This document shows, one piece after another, positions 33,228-41,277 of a DNA stretch of 64,000 nt; within the stretch, counting starts at the first letter, position 1; each line of letters begins with the position of its first letter. A program made the position numbers and the translations under genes. Where the stretch lies: assembly GCF_900114015.1 (NCBI RefSeq), contig NZ_FORN01000006.1, positions 62,001-126,000 on the forward strand, given 5' to 3'. The notes beneath the pieces were generated by a model. The model did not search any database. It saw only the letters and a program-made list of their open reading frames with translations, and had not been told where the DNA came from. This stretch comes from Caulobacter sp. UNC279MFTsu5.1 (GTDB taxonomy: Bacteria > Pseudomonadota > Alphaproteobacteria > Caulobacterales > Caulobacteraceae).

Positions 33228-35006
33228 GTGCGAAGGTTCGACGCCATATGGGCCGACGACCGGCTGGACGAGGTGGCGCTGGACACCCATCGCCTGCTGC
33301 CGTCGCGCCTGATCCCGGCGACGATGACCACCGCGGCCGTGACCTTCGCCCTGGGGATCCCGGTCGCCGTGGGCTGGCTGGCCGCCCTGATCGGCGCCGA
33401 GAGCCTGGCCCGGCTGGCCACCCGCCGGTTCAGGCCCGGGATACGCGGTTCGCTCGGACTGCGGGCGGGTTTCGTCCTGGCGGCCCTGCCGATCAACCTG
33501 ATCTGGGCGGGGCTGGGCGCCCTGCTGTGGCTCTCGCCCACGCCCGAGCTGAAGCTGGCCGCCGTCGCCATCTGGGTCGGCCAGATCGTCTACACCCAGA
33601 ACTTCCGGCACCAGCCCGCCGCCCTGCTGGCGGTCAGCGCCATCGCTCCGATGACCAGCCTGGTCGTCTTCCCGCTGTTCTTGTACGACGCCCACGGCGT
33701 GGCGGCGAACGTCACGCGCTGGAGCCTGATCACCGTGGTGCTGACCACCGTCAGCGTCATGATGTCCAATCGCGCCGCAGCCAACCGGCTGGACGCCCTG
33801 ACCCAGAACCTGCGCGAGGAGCGCGAGCGGGCCCTGGAAGCCAATCGCGCCAAGTCCACCTTCGTAGCGGTCACCAGCCACGAGCTGCGCACGCCGATGA
33901 ACGGCCTGTTGGGCATGGCCCACGCCCTGGACCGCTCCAAGCTTGACGAGGACCAGCGCCGCCACGTGCAGCTGATGATCAAGTCGGGCGACAGCCTGAT
34001 GCAGGTGCTCAACGACGTGCTGGACCTGTCGAAGATCGAGGCCGGCCGGGTCGAGCTGGACCATGCGCCCGTCAACCTGCACGATCTGGTCCGCGCCGCC
34101 GGCGACGCCTGGCGCGACGCCGGCGCCGAGAAGGGCCTGTGGCTGCGCGTCGAGATCGACCCGTCGGCCCCGGCCTGGATCCTGGCCGACCCCCAGCGCA
34201 TCCGCCAGGTGCTGATGAACCTGATCTCCAACGGCCTGAAGTTCACCAGCCAGGGCGGGGTGACGATCCAGCTGTCCGCCCCGGAAGCGCAATCGGCGGC
34301 GGACGGGACCCGCGAGATCCGGCTGCGCGTGATCGACACCGGCGTCGGGATCGACGCCGGCGTCCACGACCGCATCTTCGAAAGCTTCACCCAGGCCGAC
34401 AACGCCGTCTCGCGCAACCATGGCGGCACGGGGCTGGGCCTGACCATCTCGCGCGCCCTGGCCCGCCAGATGGGCGGCGACCTGGTGCTGGAAACCAGCC
34501 GGCGAGGCGGGGCGGCCTTCGCCTTCACCCTGCGCGCCGTCCCGATCGCGACGCCCGCCGCGCCGGCCGAGGCGGTCGAGGGCCACGACGCCCCGGACCT
34601 CGACGCCCTGCGCATCCTGATGGCCGAGGACAACGCCATCAACCAGGTCGTGGTCCGCACCATGCTGGAGGCGACCGGCGTGGTCCTGACCATCGTCGAC
34701 CACGGCCAGGCGGCCCTGGACGCCCTGAAGGTCGAGACGTTCGACGCCGTGCTGATGGACATCAACATGCCGGTGATGGACGGCATCACCGCCCTGGGCG
34801 CCATCCGGGCCGGGGCGGCGGGCGACCCGGCGATCCCGGTCATCGCCCTGACCGCCTCGGCCATGTCGGGCGACCGCGAGCGCTTCCTGGCCATGGGCTT
34901 CGACGACCACCTGGGCAAGCCGATCCGGCCGCTCGACCTGCTGTCGTCGATCTGCGGCGCGGTGCGCGGCAAGGCGGAAGGGTGCGCGGAGGCGACGGGG
35001 TCTTAA
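33228..35006 (+). CDS. hybrid sensor histidine kinase
   Basis: A 592-residue membrane kinase. The N terminus has about five to six hydrophobic segments (residues 30-60, 78-102, 108-123, 129-152, 164-180) with no periplasmic domain, so the signal is sensed in or near the membrane. The HisKA domain has SHELRTPMNGLLGMAH with the phosphorylated H218; the HATPase domain has NLISNGLKFT, DTGVGID and GGTGLGLTIS. A C-terminal receiver follows with the phospho-acceptor Asp in VLMDINMPVMDG and KPIRPLDLL. There is no output domain, so phosphate must pass to a phosphotransfer protein such as ChpT or to another partner not in this window. It starts with GTG and ends 2 bp before a CCCTCTCTCT-type hairpin. 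Confidence 0.93.
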   Translation: MRRFDAIWADDRLDEVALDTHRLLPSRLIPATMTTAAVTFALGIPVAVGWLAALIGAESLARLATRRFRPGIRGSLGLRAGFVLAALPINLIWAGLGALLWLSPTPELKLAAVAIWVGQIVYTQNFRHQPAALLAVSAIAPMTSLVVFPLFLYDAHGVAANVTRWSLITVVLTTVSVMMSNRAAANRLDALTQNLREERERALEANRAKSTFVAVTSHELRTPMNGLLGMAHALDRSKLDEDQRRHVQLMIKSGDSLMQVLNDVLDLSKIEAGRVELDHAPVNLHDLVRAAGDAWRDAGAEKGLWLRVEIDPSAPAWILADPQRIRQVLMNLISNGLKFTSQGGVTIQLSAPEAQSAADGTREIRLRVIDTGVGIDAGVHDRIFESFTQADNAVSRNHGGTGLGLTISRALARQMGGDLVLETSRRGGAAFAFTLRAVPIATPAAPAEAVEGHDAPDLDALRILMAEDNAINQVVVRTMLEATGVVLTIVDHGQAALDALKVETFDAVLMDINMPVMDGITALGAIRAGAAGDPAIPVIALTASAMSGDRERFLAMGFDDHLGKPIRPLDLLSSICGAVRGKAEGCAEATGS

Positions 35007-35007
35007 G

Positions 35008-35037
35008 AATTCCCTCTCTCTCTTAGAGAGAGGGATT
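35008..35037. terminator. CCCTCTCTCT-type repeat hairpin after the kinase gene
   Basis: Arms ATTCCCTCTCTCT and AGAGAGAGGGATT pair with one mismatch. Same family as 18611-18639 and the arms at 9158 and 9624. It starts right after the kinase stop and lies 9 bp from the stop of the convergent gene. Confidence 0.6.
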
Positions 35038-35045
35038 TAGGGCCC

Positions 35046-36545
35046 CTAGCCCATCGATTCCGCCAACGCCCGGGCCTCGTCCTCGAAGGCGCTGACCGTG
35101 TCGACGCGGCGCCAGGCGATCTCGCCCGTGTCGCGGGCCAGCTGGCTTTCCAGCACCGCCACGTCGGCGTCCGAGGCGTCGTTGACGCGGGCGGCGACGC
35201 GGGCGCGCAGCACTTCGGGCGGGGCTTCCAGCCAGACGCCCTGGAACGCCACGTCGACCTGCTTGGCCAGAGCCTCGGCGCGGGTCCGCTGCTCGGGCTT
35301 GAGGAACACCGCGTCGACCACCACCGAGCGGCCGGCGGCCAGGGTCAGGGCGGCGTCGCGGAACAGCTCGTCATAGACCCGCTCGCTCATTTCCGGCGTG
35401 TAAGCCTCCTTCGGCAGGCGCTGCAGCGAGGGCACGCCGCACAGGCGCTTGCGGATCTCGTCGGTGCGCAGGACCACCGCCCCGGGCGCCGCGCCCAGGC
35501 CGGGCGCGCAGACCCGGGCGAAGGTCGACTTGCCCGAGCCCGAGAAGCCGCCGGTGGCCACCAGGCTGACCGGCTTGGGGGCCAGATGCTCCAGCGCCGT
35601 GGCCAGGTAGGCCCGCGCCGCCTCGTCGTCGTTGCTGTAGGCCCAGACGTGGGTGCGCACGGCGGCGCGGACGCTGAGCATCAGCGGCAGGGCGGCCAGG
35701 CCGGTCCACAGACCCTCGCCGAAGCTGCGCGCGGCCTCGTCCAGATAGGCGTTCAGCACCCGGCCGGCGGCGTCGCGGCGGCGGCGGAAATCCAGGTCCA
35801 TCAGCAGGAAGGCCAGGTCGTACTGGATGTCGATGTCGGACAGCGAGTCGTTGAACTCGATGCAGTCGAACAGGATCGGCTTGCCGGCCTCGACCAGGAT
35901 GTTGCCCAGGTGCAGGTCGCCATGGCAGTGGCGGGCGAAGCCCTGCCCCGCCCGTTCGTCCAGCAGCGGACCCAGGCGCTCCAGCGCCAGGTCGGTCTCG
36001 GCGATCAGCCGCTCGACGGCTTGCGTTCCCAGGCGCGGCGCCAGGCCGCGCAGCAGGTTGGCGTTGGAGGCGATGGTGTAGCCCAGCGCCCCCACGCCGC
36101 CGCCTTGCGGCCGCAGCGGCGCCCCCGCGTGGAACTGGGCGATGGTGCGGCCCAGCGACTCCTCCAGCGCGTCGTCGATGGCCCAGGGCTGCTGGGCCAG
36201 CACCCCCTGCTCGTCGAAGCGGCGCATCTCCAGCAGGTATTCGACGATCTCGCCGGTCCCGTCCATCTCGACCCCGCCGCTATCGGTCCGCGTCAGGCGC
36301 CGTACGGCGCGGTAGATGTCGGGCGCGGCGGCGCGGTTGAAGCTCAGCTCGCGCTCCAGCGACCAGCGGCGCAGCTCCAGGGTGGAATAGTCCAGGAAAC
36401 CGAAATTGACGGGGCGCTTGACCTTCCAGGCCGCCTCGCCGACCAGGAACACGCGGGCGCAGGACGTCTCGATCACCCGATCGGCCCGCTCGCCCATCCA
36501 GGCGGCCACTTCCTGCTCGCGAACCGTCTCCGCGTCCTTGATCAC
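35046..36545 (-). CDS. bifunctional aminoglycoside-phosphotransferase-like/P-loop kinase fusion
   Basis: A 499-residue protein with two kinase-like halves. The N-terminal half (1-320) is APH-like: ARVFLVGEAAWKVKRPVNFGFLDYSTL (nucleotide-binding Lys), the catalytic loop HCHGDLHLGNILVE and the metal-binding FDCIEFND. The C-terminal half (330-499) is a P-loop NTPase with a Walker A SGSGKST and LRTDEIRKRL. This two-domain family is widely annotated, but its substrate is unknown; it should not be taken as evidence of aminoglycoside resistance. ATG 36545. It is divergent from a TetR gene; the 143-bp shared upstream region has a CtrA-like box at 36658. Confidence 0.88.
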   Translation of the reverse strand: MIKDAETVREQEVAAWMGERADRVIETSCARVFLVGEAAWKVKRPVNFGFLDYSTLELRRWSLERELSFNRAAAPDIYRAVRRLTRTDSGGVEMDGTGEIVEYLLEMRRFDEQGVLAQQPWAIDDALEESLGRTIAQFHAGAPLRPQGGGVGALGYTIASNANLLRGLAPRLGTQAVERLIAETDLALERLGPLLDERAGQGFARHCHGDLHLGNILVEAGKPILFDCIEFNDSLSDIDIQYDLAFLLMDLDFRRRRDAAGRVLNAYLDEAARSFGEGLWTGLAALPLMLSVRAAVRTHVWAYSNDDEAARAYLATALEHLAPKPVSLVATGGFSGSGKSTFARVCAPGLGAAPGAVVLRTDEIRKRLCGVPSLQRLPKEAYTPEMSERVYDELFRDAALTLAAGRSVVVDAVFLKPEQRTRAEALAKQVDVAFQGVWLEAPPEVLRARVAARVNDASDADVAVLESQLARDTGEIAWRRVDTVSAFEDEARALAESMG

Positions 36546-36657
36546 GCCCCGACCTCGTCAACCGCGCCTGAATTTCGGGCGCGGCGTCCCCATAGCGGAA
36601 AGTTCCGGCCACGTCGCGTCCGGCGCGCTTGCTTTCGCCTGAGTTGAATGCCTATGC

Positions 36658-36673
36658 TTAAGGTAATCTTAAA
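36658..36673 (+). promoter_or_regulatory. candidate CtrA box (TTAA-N7-TTAA) before the TetR gene
   Basis: TTAA at 36658-36661 and TTAA at 36669-36672 with exactly 7 bases between, a full match to the CtrA consensus core, 16 bp before the TetR start codon and 112 bp from the divergent kinase-fusion gene. The same bases also form a palindrome TTAAG-N5-CTTAA, so autoregulation by the TetR protein is an alternative. Confidence 0.5.
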
Positions 36674-36688
36674 TAGAGTCGCCACCGC

Positions 36689-37306
36689 ATGCTGATCGGC
36701 GCAGTCGTCAATCGATCCGAACGCAAGAAGACCGAGATTCTCGCCGCCGCGCGCGGCGTTTTTCTCCGGGAAGGCTATTCCGCCGCCGGCATGGAGGCGG
36801 TGGCCCGGATGGCGGGGGTCTCCACAGCAACCCTCTACGCCTACTTCCCCAGCAAGGCCAAGCTGTTCGAGGTCGTCGTCCACGACGCCGTCCTGACCAT
36901 GGCCGAACCCGTGCGCGCCAGCCTCGGGGCGAAGGGCGACGCCCGCGGCCGCCTGACCAGCCTGGCCCTGGCCTATGCGACCTTCATGTCGCTGCCCGCG
37001 ACCCGGGCGATCTTCCGGATGGTCACTAGCGAGCGTCGACGCTTCGAGGCGGTGGCCGATCACTTCCTGCAGAGCGCCCACCAGGCCTTGGGCGGGGCGG
37101 CGACCCAGGTCGTCGAGGACCTGATCGCGTCCGGCGAACTGGCGGCCGCCCATCCCGCCTGGGCGGCCGGCCAGCTACTGGGCATGCTGGACCACGCCAC
37201 CCTGGTGCTGGGCCTGGCGGCCGGCGACGAGACCCTGCCGGCCCGCCCGCTGCGCGACATTTCCGAGGAAGCGGTCGAGACGTTCCTGGCGCGGTACGGG
37301 GTCTAG
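36689..37306 (+). CDS. TetR/AcrR family transcriptional regulator
   Basis: A 205-residue TetR regulator. The helix-turn-helix is at about 12-58: [48 protein letters not shown]. The C-terminal ligand domain ([48 protein letters not shown]) resembles the AefR-like group. No efflux gene is adjacent; likely targets are itself and the divergent kinase-fusion gene at 36545. The palindrome at 36658-36672 is a candidate operator. Its TAG overlaps the pdxH stop in a CTAG. Confidence 0.92.
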   Translation: MLIGAVVNRSERKKTEILAAARGVFLREGYSAAGMEAVARMAGVSTATLYAYFPSKAKLFEVVVHDAVLTMAEPVRASLGAKGDARGRLTSLALAYATFMSLPATRAIFRMVTSERRRFEAVADHFLQSAHQALGGAATQVVEDLIASGELAAAHPAWAAGQLLGMLDHATLVLGLAAGDETLPARPLRDISEEAVETFLARYGV

Positions 37307-37968
37307 GGAAACAGCCGCTTCGTCTCCCAGCCCTCGCCGCCCCGCTCGTAGACCAGCCGTTCGTGCAGGCGGAACGGGCGGTCGCGCCAGAACTCGATGA
37401 CCTGGGGCAGGACGCGATAGCCCGACCAGTGCGGCGGGCGCGGCACCTTGCCGATCCCGAACCTCAGCGCCATCTCGGCCACCCGGCGTTCCAGGGCCAG
37501 GCGGTCGGGCAGCGGCCGCGACTGGTCGCTGGCCCAGGCCCCCAGCTGGCTGTGGCGGGCGCGGCTGGCGAAATAGGAGTCGGCCTCGGCCTGCGTCACC
37601 GGCTCGACCGCGCCGCGCACCCGCACCTGGCGGCGCAGCGACTTCCAGTGGAACAGCAGGGCCGCCTTGGGCTGGCCCGACAGCTCGAGGCCCTTGGCGC
37701 TCTGGGTGTTGGTGTAGAAGACGAAGCCGCGCGCATCGACGCTCTTGAGCAGCACCATGCGCGAATCCGGCAGGCCGTCGGCGTCGACGGTCGACAGGGC
37801 CACGGCGTTGGGATCATTCGGTTCGCCCTTGCCGGCCTCGGCCAGCCACTCCTCGAACAGGCGGATCGGGTCGCCCTCCGGCAGCAGCGGCGGCGGCGTC
37901 GCCTCGGTCACCTGGCGGACATAGTCGTCCTCGGACGGCGAGGCGGGGATCAGGGGCGCGTCGGTCAT
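37303..37968 (-). CDS. pdxH: pyridoxamine 5'-phosphate oxidase
   Basis: A 221-residue FMN enzyme that oxidises pyridoxine- or pyridoxamine-5'-phosphate to pyridoxal 5'-phosphate, the last step of vitamin B6 synthesis and salvage. Conserved blocks: [82 protein letters not shown], and the C-terminal signature [20 protein letters not shown]. The ATG at 37968 gives the family length; an upstream extension has no homology. Convergent with and overlapping the TetR gene by 4 bp. Confidence 0.97.
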   Translation of the reverse strand: MTDAPLIPASPSEDDYVRQVTEATPPPLLPEGDPIRLFEEWLAEAGKGEPNDPNAVALSTVDADGLPDSRMVLLKSVDARGFVFYTNTQSAKGLELSGQPKAALLFHWKSLRRQVRVRGAVEPVTQAEADSYFASRARHSQLGAWASDQSRPLPDRLALERRVAEMALRFGIGKVPRPPHWSGYRVLPQVIEFWRDRPFRLHERLVYERGGEGWETKRLFP

Positions 37969-38074
37969 GGCCTGGATATAGAGCGGCGGGCCGCGCTTGA
38001 CGAGGATGGCCGGTCGCGCGCATCTGCCGCCGACGACGTCGCGGACCGTTCCGCGTCTATGGACCTGACCCCTG

Positions 38075-38416
38075 ATGAAACTCGGCACGCGGGCGCGACT
38101 GGCCTGGATCCCCCTGGCGCTGTGGTGCGCGGCCGGCCTGTGGATCGGCTACAACGAAGCCGTGAAGTGGAAGGGCGACGACGTCCAGGATTGGATCATC
38201 CTGGCGGCCGGCGGCCTGTTCCTGTTCGCGGCCGGGGCCTGGAACCTCTGGCGGCTGCGCGCCAGGGCCGCCGAGCGGGCCCGGGTCGAGGGGCCGGAGG
38301 TCGACGAGCCGATCACCTGGCACCGCAAGAGCGGCTCGTGGGCGGTGATCGTCTTCGCCGCCGGGGTGTTCGGCGTGTTCGGCCTGGTCTGGCTGCTGAG
38401 CGGCCAGATCCGCTAA
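38075..38416 (+). CDS. small hypothetical membrane protein
   Basis: A 113-residue protein with three predicted membrane helices: [41 protein letters not shown] and [21 protein letters not shown], separated by charged loops, one rich in Arg and Glu ([20 protein letters not shown]). No family is recognised. It is divergent from pdxH (106 bp between starts) and 48 bp before the DnaJ-like gene, possibly co-transcribed with it. Coding quality is supported by strong codon bias and a good hydrophobic periodicity. Confidence 0.7.
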   Translation: MKLGTRARLAWIPLALWCAAGLWIGYNEAVKWKGDDVQDWIILAAGGLFLFAAGAWNLWRLRARAAERARVEGPEVDEPITWHRKSGSWAVIVFAAGVFGVFGLVWLLSGQIR

Positions 38417-38464
38417 AGTCTTAACTTAACGCCCCGTTGACCAAACGGCGGCAGGGTCGGCGGC

Positions 38465-39166
38465 ATGACCGCCGGCGCATCTCCCGTTCTGAGTCTCCAG
38501 GCCGCCCGCGCCATCCTCGGCGTCGCCCCCGGCGCCGACGAGCGCGAGCTGCGGGCCGCCTATCGCGAAGCCGCCAAACGCGCCCATCCGGACCGCCCCG
38601 GCGGCGACGCGGCTCTGTTCCGCGACGTGCTGGCCGCCTATCGCCTGCTGCAGGACGCCCCGGCGCGCCCGATCCATTTCCCGCCCGCCGTCGCCGAGCC
38701 GGCCCGGGTCGAGCAAGCGACCTTGCGGATCGACGCCGCCCTGGCCTTCGCCGGCGGCGCGCTGGAGCTTGGCCTGGATTCCCGCAAGCTGCGCCTGACC
38801 CTGCCGGCCGGCCTGCGCGAGGGCGACAAGGTGCGGGTCGAGAACGTCACCTTCCGCGTCGCGGTCACGCCCGATCCCGACGCCCTGGTGCGCGGCGACG
38901 ACCTGTGGCTGACCGCGCGCCTGGATGCGCGCGCCCTGGCCGAGGGCGGCCGGATCGAGGTCGCCACCGCGCTGGGTCCGCGCCTGGTGTGGATCTCGAC
39001 CAAGGCCGCCGCCCGCGGCCTGGTGCGCCTGCCCGGCCAGGGCCTGCCCGCCCGCGGCCCCCACCGGGCCGGCGACCTGTTCCTGCGCCTGGAAGCCCTG
39101 GGCGACGGCGCCGAGAGCGCGGCCCGCTCGCAGCTGAAGCGCTTCGCGGCCGCCTGGGCGGCCTAG
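38465..39166 (+). CDS. DnaJ-like co-chaperone (J domain plus C-terminal substrate domain)
   Basis: A 233-residue Hsp40-type protein. The J domain spans about 10-65, with AARAILGVAPGADERELRAAYREAAKRAHPDRPGG including the HPD tripeptide (41-43) that stimulates DnaK. After a short linker the rest resembles a shortened DnaJ C-terminal domain (QATLRIDAALAFAGGALELGL, KLRLTLPAGLREGDKVRV, GLVRLPGQGLPARG, RAGDLFLRLEAL), without a zinc finger or a Gly/Phe region, as in CbpA-type proteins but shorter. It probably directs DnaK to a special client. Start ATG 38465. Confidence 0.88.
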   Translation: MTAGASPVLSLQAARAILGVAPGADERELRAAYREAAKRAHPDRPGGDAALFRDVLAAYRLLQDAPARPIHFPPAVAEPARVEQATLRIDAALAFAGGALELGLDSRKLRLTLPAGLREGDKVRVENVTFRVAVTPDPDALVRGDDLWLTARLDARALAEGGRIEVATALGPRLVWISTKAAARGLVRLPGQGLPARGPHRAGDLFLRLEALGDGAESAARSQLKRFAAAWAA

Positions 39167-39237
39167 AGGCTTCCCAAGCCGGGACCTGACGGGTCTACTG
39201 TCTTCGACGCCGCCGAAGAGCGACGGGAGGAACGATC

Positions 39238-39714
39238 ATGACCCAGGACGAACTGCGCGCCCGGCGCGAGACGATCGTGCGCGAGCACATGGCCGACGAG
39301 ATCGACCACGCCTGGGACAAGGTGCTGGCGACCTTCCCCCACCCCCGCTACGAGATCATCGCCACCGGCGCGGTCCACGACGGCCGGCCCGAGGTCGAGC
39401 GCTATTACAGAAGCTCGCGCCAGACCTTTCCCGACCAGCGCAACACCCTGCTGTCCCTGCGTCATGTCGACGACGGAGTCGTGGTGGAATTCCTCCTCGA
39501 GGGCACGCAATTGGGACCGCTGGGTCCCCTTCCGCCGACCGGTCGCCCGTTCAGCTGCCAGATGGCCGCCTTCTTCCTGTTCGAAGGCGAGACCCTGGTC
39601 TGCGAACGGATCTATTCCGACACGCTGAGCATCGTGCGGCAGTTGCTCGGCGACCTCACGGCGATGGAGGCGCTGGGAGCGTTGGTCGGCGCCGCGAAGG
39701 CTCCGGCCGGGTAG
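39238..39714 (+). CDS. NTF2-like (SnoaL/ester-cyclase type) protein
   Basis: A 158-residue protein of the NTF2-like superfamily: an N-terminal helix (RETIVREHMADEIDHAWDKVLATF), HPRYEIIATGAVHDGRPEVERYYRSSRQTFPDQRNTLLSLRHVDDGVVVEFLLEGTQ, then CQMAAFFLFEGETLVCERIYSDTLSIVRQL, a usual cone-shaped alpha+beta barrel with an R-x-Y-x-D near the end of the strand. Members are polyketide cyclases, dehydratases or binding proteins; the activity is unknown. GGGAGGAACG precedes the ATG, a strong ribosome site. It is followed by the ohr operon after 110 bp. Confidence 0.8.
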   Translation: MTQDELRARRETIVREHMADEIDHAWDKVLATFPHPRYEIIATGAVHDGRPEVERYYRSSRQTFPDQRNTLLSLRHVDDGVVVEFLLEGTQLGPLGPLPPTGRPFSCQMAAFFLFEGETLVCERIYSDTLSIVRQLLGDLTAMEALGALVGAAKAPAG

Positions 39715-39770
39715 CGCGGCCGAGCCGATAGATCGCACGCGATAAAAAACTTCGCCCCGCCCCTTGTTAT

Positions 39771-39795
39771 TAAATCGTACACGATTAAATCGTTC
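39771..39795. promoter_or_regulatory. candidate OhrR operator before ohr
   Basis: A perfect short palindrome AATCGT-AC-ACGATT (39773-39786) followed by another TTAAATCGT at 39786-39794. The AT-rich block lies 30-50 bp before the ohr start, where OhrR repressors bind in related operons; OhrR is encoded in the same operon. OhrR control of the ohr promoter is known in several alphaproteobacteria. Confidence 0.6.
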
Positions 39796-39824
39796 AGTAT
39801 CGAACAACGCCAAGGAGGCATCCG

Positions 39825-40241
39825 ATGTCCACCCTCTACCAAACCCGCGCCACGGCCACCGGCGGCCGCGAAGGCAAGGCCCGCAGCGACGACGGCCTGC
39901 TGGACGTGCAGCTGGCCCTGCCCAAGGCGCTGGGCGGCAACGGCCAGGGGACCAATCCCGAGCAGCTGTTCGCGGCCGGCTACGCCGCCTGCTTCCAGAG
40001 CGCCATGGCCTTCGTGGCCCGCCAGCAGAAGATCGGCCTGACCGGCTCGACCGTGACCGGCGTCGTCGGCCTGGCCCCGCTGGAGGTCGGCTTCAAGCTG
40101 GAGGTCGCGCTGGAGGTCGAAACCCAGGGCCTGACCCAGGACGAGGCCGAAGCCCTGGTTGCGACGGCGCACAAGGTCTGTCCCTATTCCAACGCCACGC
40201 GCGGCAATGTCGACGTCGCGATCACCACAAGGGCCGCATGA
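39825..40241 (+). CDS. ohr: organic hydroperoxide resistance protein
   Basis: A 138-residue Ohr/OsmC-family thiol peroxidase that reduces organic hydroperoxides in the cytosol using lipoylated proteins. Features: YQTRATATGGREGKARSDDGLL, the NPEQLFAAGYAACFQSA block with the peroxidatic C56, and the resolving Cys in AHKVCPYSNATRGNVDV. Length and motif order are those of Ohr rather than OsmC. AAGGAGG lies 7 bases before the ATG. It overlaps ohrR by four bases (ATGA), so the pair is co-transcribed from the promoter at 39771. Confidence 0.97.
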   Translation: MSTLYQTRATATGGREGKARSDDGLLDVQLALPKALGGNGQGTNPEQLFAAGYAACFQSAMAFVARQQKIGLTGSTVTGVVGLAPLEVGFKLEVALEVETQGLTQDEAEALVATAHKVCPYSNATRGNVDVAITTRAA

Positions 40242-40687
40242 GCGCCAAGACCGAAAAGACCAGCAGCGAACCGGTCGAGGCCCTGCGCCTCGACCGCCAG
40301 CTGTGCTTCGCCCTCTACGGCGCCGCCAATCGAGTGACCCGGCTCTACCGGCCGCTGCTCGAGGCCCTGGGTCTGACCTATCCGCAGTACCTGGCCATGC
40401 TGGTGCTGTGGGAGGCCAGTCCCCGGACCGTCGGCGCCCTGGGCGAGGCGCTGGACCTGGAGTCCAGCACCCTGACCCCGCTGCTCAAGCGCCTGGAAAC
40501 GCAAGGCCTGGTGGCGCGAACTCGCGATCCCGAGGACGAGCGCCGGGTGGTCGTCACCCTCACCGAGGCCGGCGCCGCGTTGCGCGACAAGGCCAGGGCC
40601 GTGCCCGAGCAGCTGTTCTGCAAGCTGAACATCCAGCTGGACGAGCTGGGCGACCTGCGCGAGCGGCTCAAGGCCCTGGCGGTTTAG
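40238..40687 (+). CDS. ohrR: OhrR, MarR-family organic peroxide sensor/repressor
   Basis: A 149-residue MarR regulator. LDRQLCFALYGAANRVTRLYRPLLEALGLTYPQYLAMLVLWE contains the reactive C23, which is oxidised by organic hydroperoxides to release DNA; a second Cys, C128 in EQLFCKLN, makes it the two-Cys (Xanthomonas-like) type. The winged helix is about 66-105 (ALDLESSTLTPLLKRLETQGLVARTRDPEDERRVVVTLT). It starts at ATG 40238, overlapping the ohr stop. Its last 20 bases overlap the antisense small gene at 40668-40841. Confidence 0.96.
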   Translation: MSAKTEKTSSEPVEALRLDRQLCFALYGAANRVTRLYRPLLEALGLTYPQYLAMLVLWEASPRTVGALGEALDLESSTLTPLLKRLETQGLVARTRDPEDERRVVVTLTEAGAALRDKARAVPEQLFCKLNIQLDELGDLRERLKALAV

Positions 40688-40841
40688 CCGGGGCTTCGGC
40701 GTCGAAACTGTACGGCTCCGTAGGCGGCAGGCAGCGGACCAGGATCTGGGCCGTCAGCCCCGGCTCGGCGACGACGGACGGCTGTTCGCCGAACACCGCC
40801 TCCCACAGCTTCGCTAGCTCCTGATACGCGGCGTCGGGCAC
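40668..40841 (-). CDS. 57-residue hypothetical protein overlapping the ohrR 3' end
   Basis: A 58-codon frame with GTG start (VPDAAYQELAKLWEAVFGEQ...), preceded by GAGGAGA 7 bases away. The rest reads PSVVAEPGLTAQILVRCLPPTEPYSFDAEAP. The composition (Leu, Val, Ala, acidic residues, two amphipathic segments) is protein-like, unlike the other frames across the same bases. No family is known to me. It is convergent with ohrR and shares 20 bp with it. It may be a small conserved protein of the genus. Confidence 0.5.
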   Translation of the reverse strand: MPDAAYQELAKLWEAVFGEQPSVVAEPGLTAQILVRCLPPTEPYSFDAEAPAKPPGP

Positions 40842-41277
40842 TCGGCGGTCTCCTCGGTGGAGGACAATGCCGCCGGGCCTCGAGGGTTGCAGGTTGACGG
40901 CGCGCGCGATGTCCGCGCGCGCCGTCGCCCCTGCCCGCGCCGGTCCCCCTGCCCAGGATCAAGTCGTGGTCGGGCGCAAGCCAAGCCATGACGGTAGGCG
41001 GCCCCCCGCGCCGCCGCCATGGGGCCAAACCCTCGATTTGCGGCGGAAGACGACGGAGATGATCCCGCTATTCGGCCCAGGGTCTGGACTCAATTGCAAC
41101 ATCTCACGGTTGTCATCCCGGCCGAAGCGAAGCGTAGAGCCGGGATCCAGGTGAACCGCACCGCCTTCGCCCAGTCCTCTGGGTCCCGGACAGCCTCTGC
41201 GAGGCTTCCGGGAGGACAACTGATTTTAGGCTTCCGAATATCCTTCAGATAATTTCGCCTCTCAATTGATTACGCCC
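40842..41277. other. gene-free region with a dispersed palindrome
   Basis: About 436 bp without a convincing gene. It contains the repeat at 41109-41220; the remainder, 40850-41105, has no clear structure apart from a GC-rich inverted segment (GCGCGCGATGTCCGCGCGCG) near 40902. Confidence 0.5.
41109..41220. repeat. GTTGTCATCCCGG...dispersed palindrome (degenerate copy)
   Basis: Left end GTTGTCATCCCGG and right end CCGGGAGGACAAC are inverse; inner blocks GGATCC and GGGTCCCGG are seen. Related to the copies at 51861 and 57944 but with different central sequence. Confidence 0.55.

Noticed and set aside
35046..36545. Aminoglycoside resistance gene
   Set aside because: The APH-like half is part of a common two-domain kinase family not linked to resistance; context gives no support.
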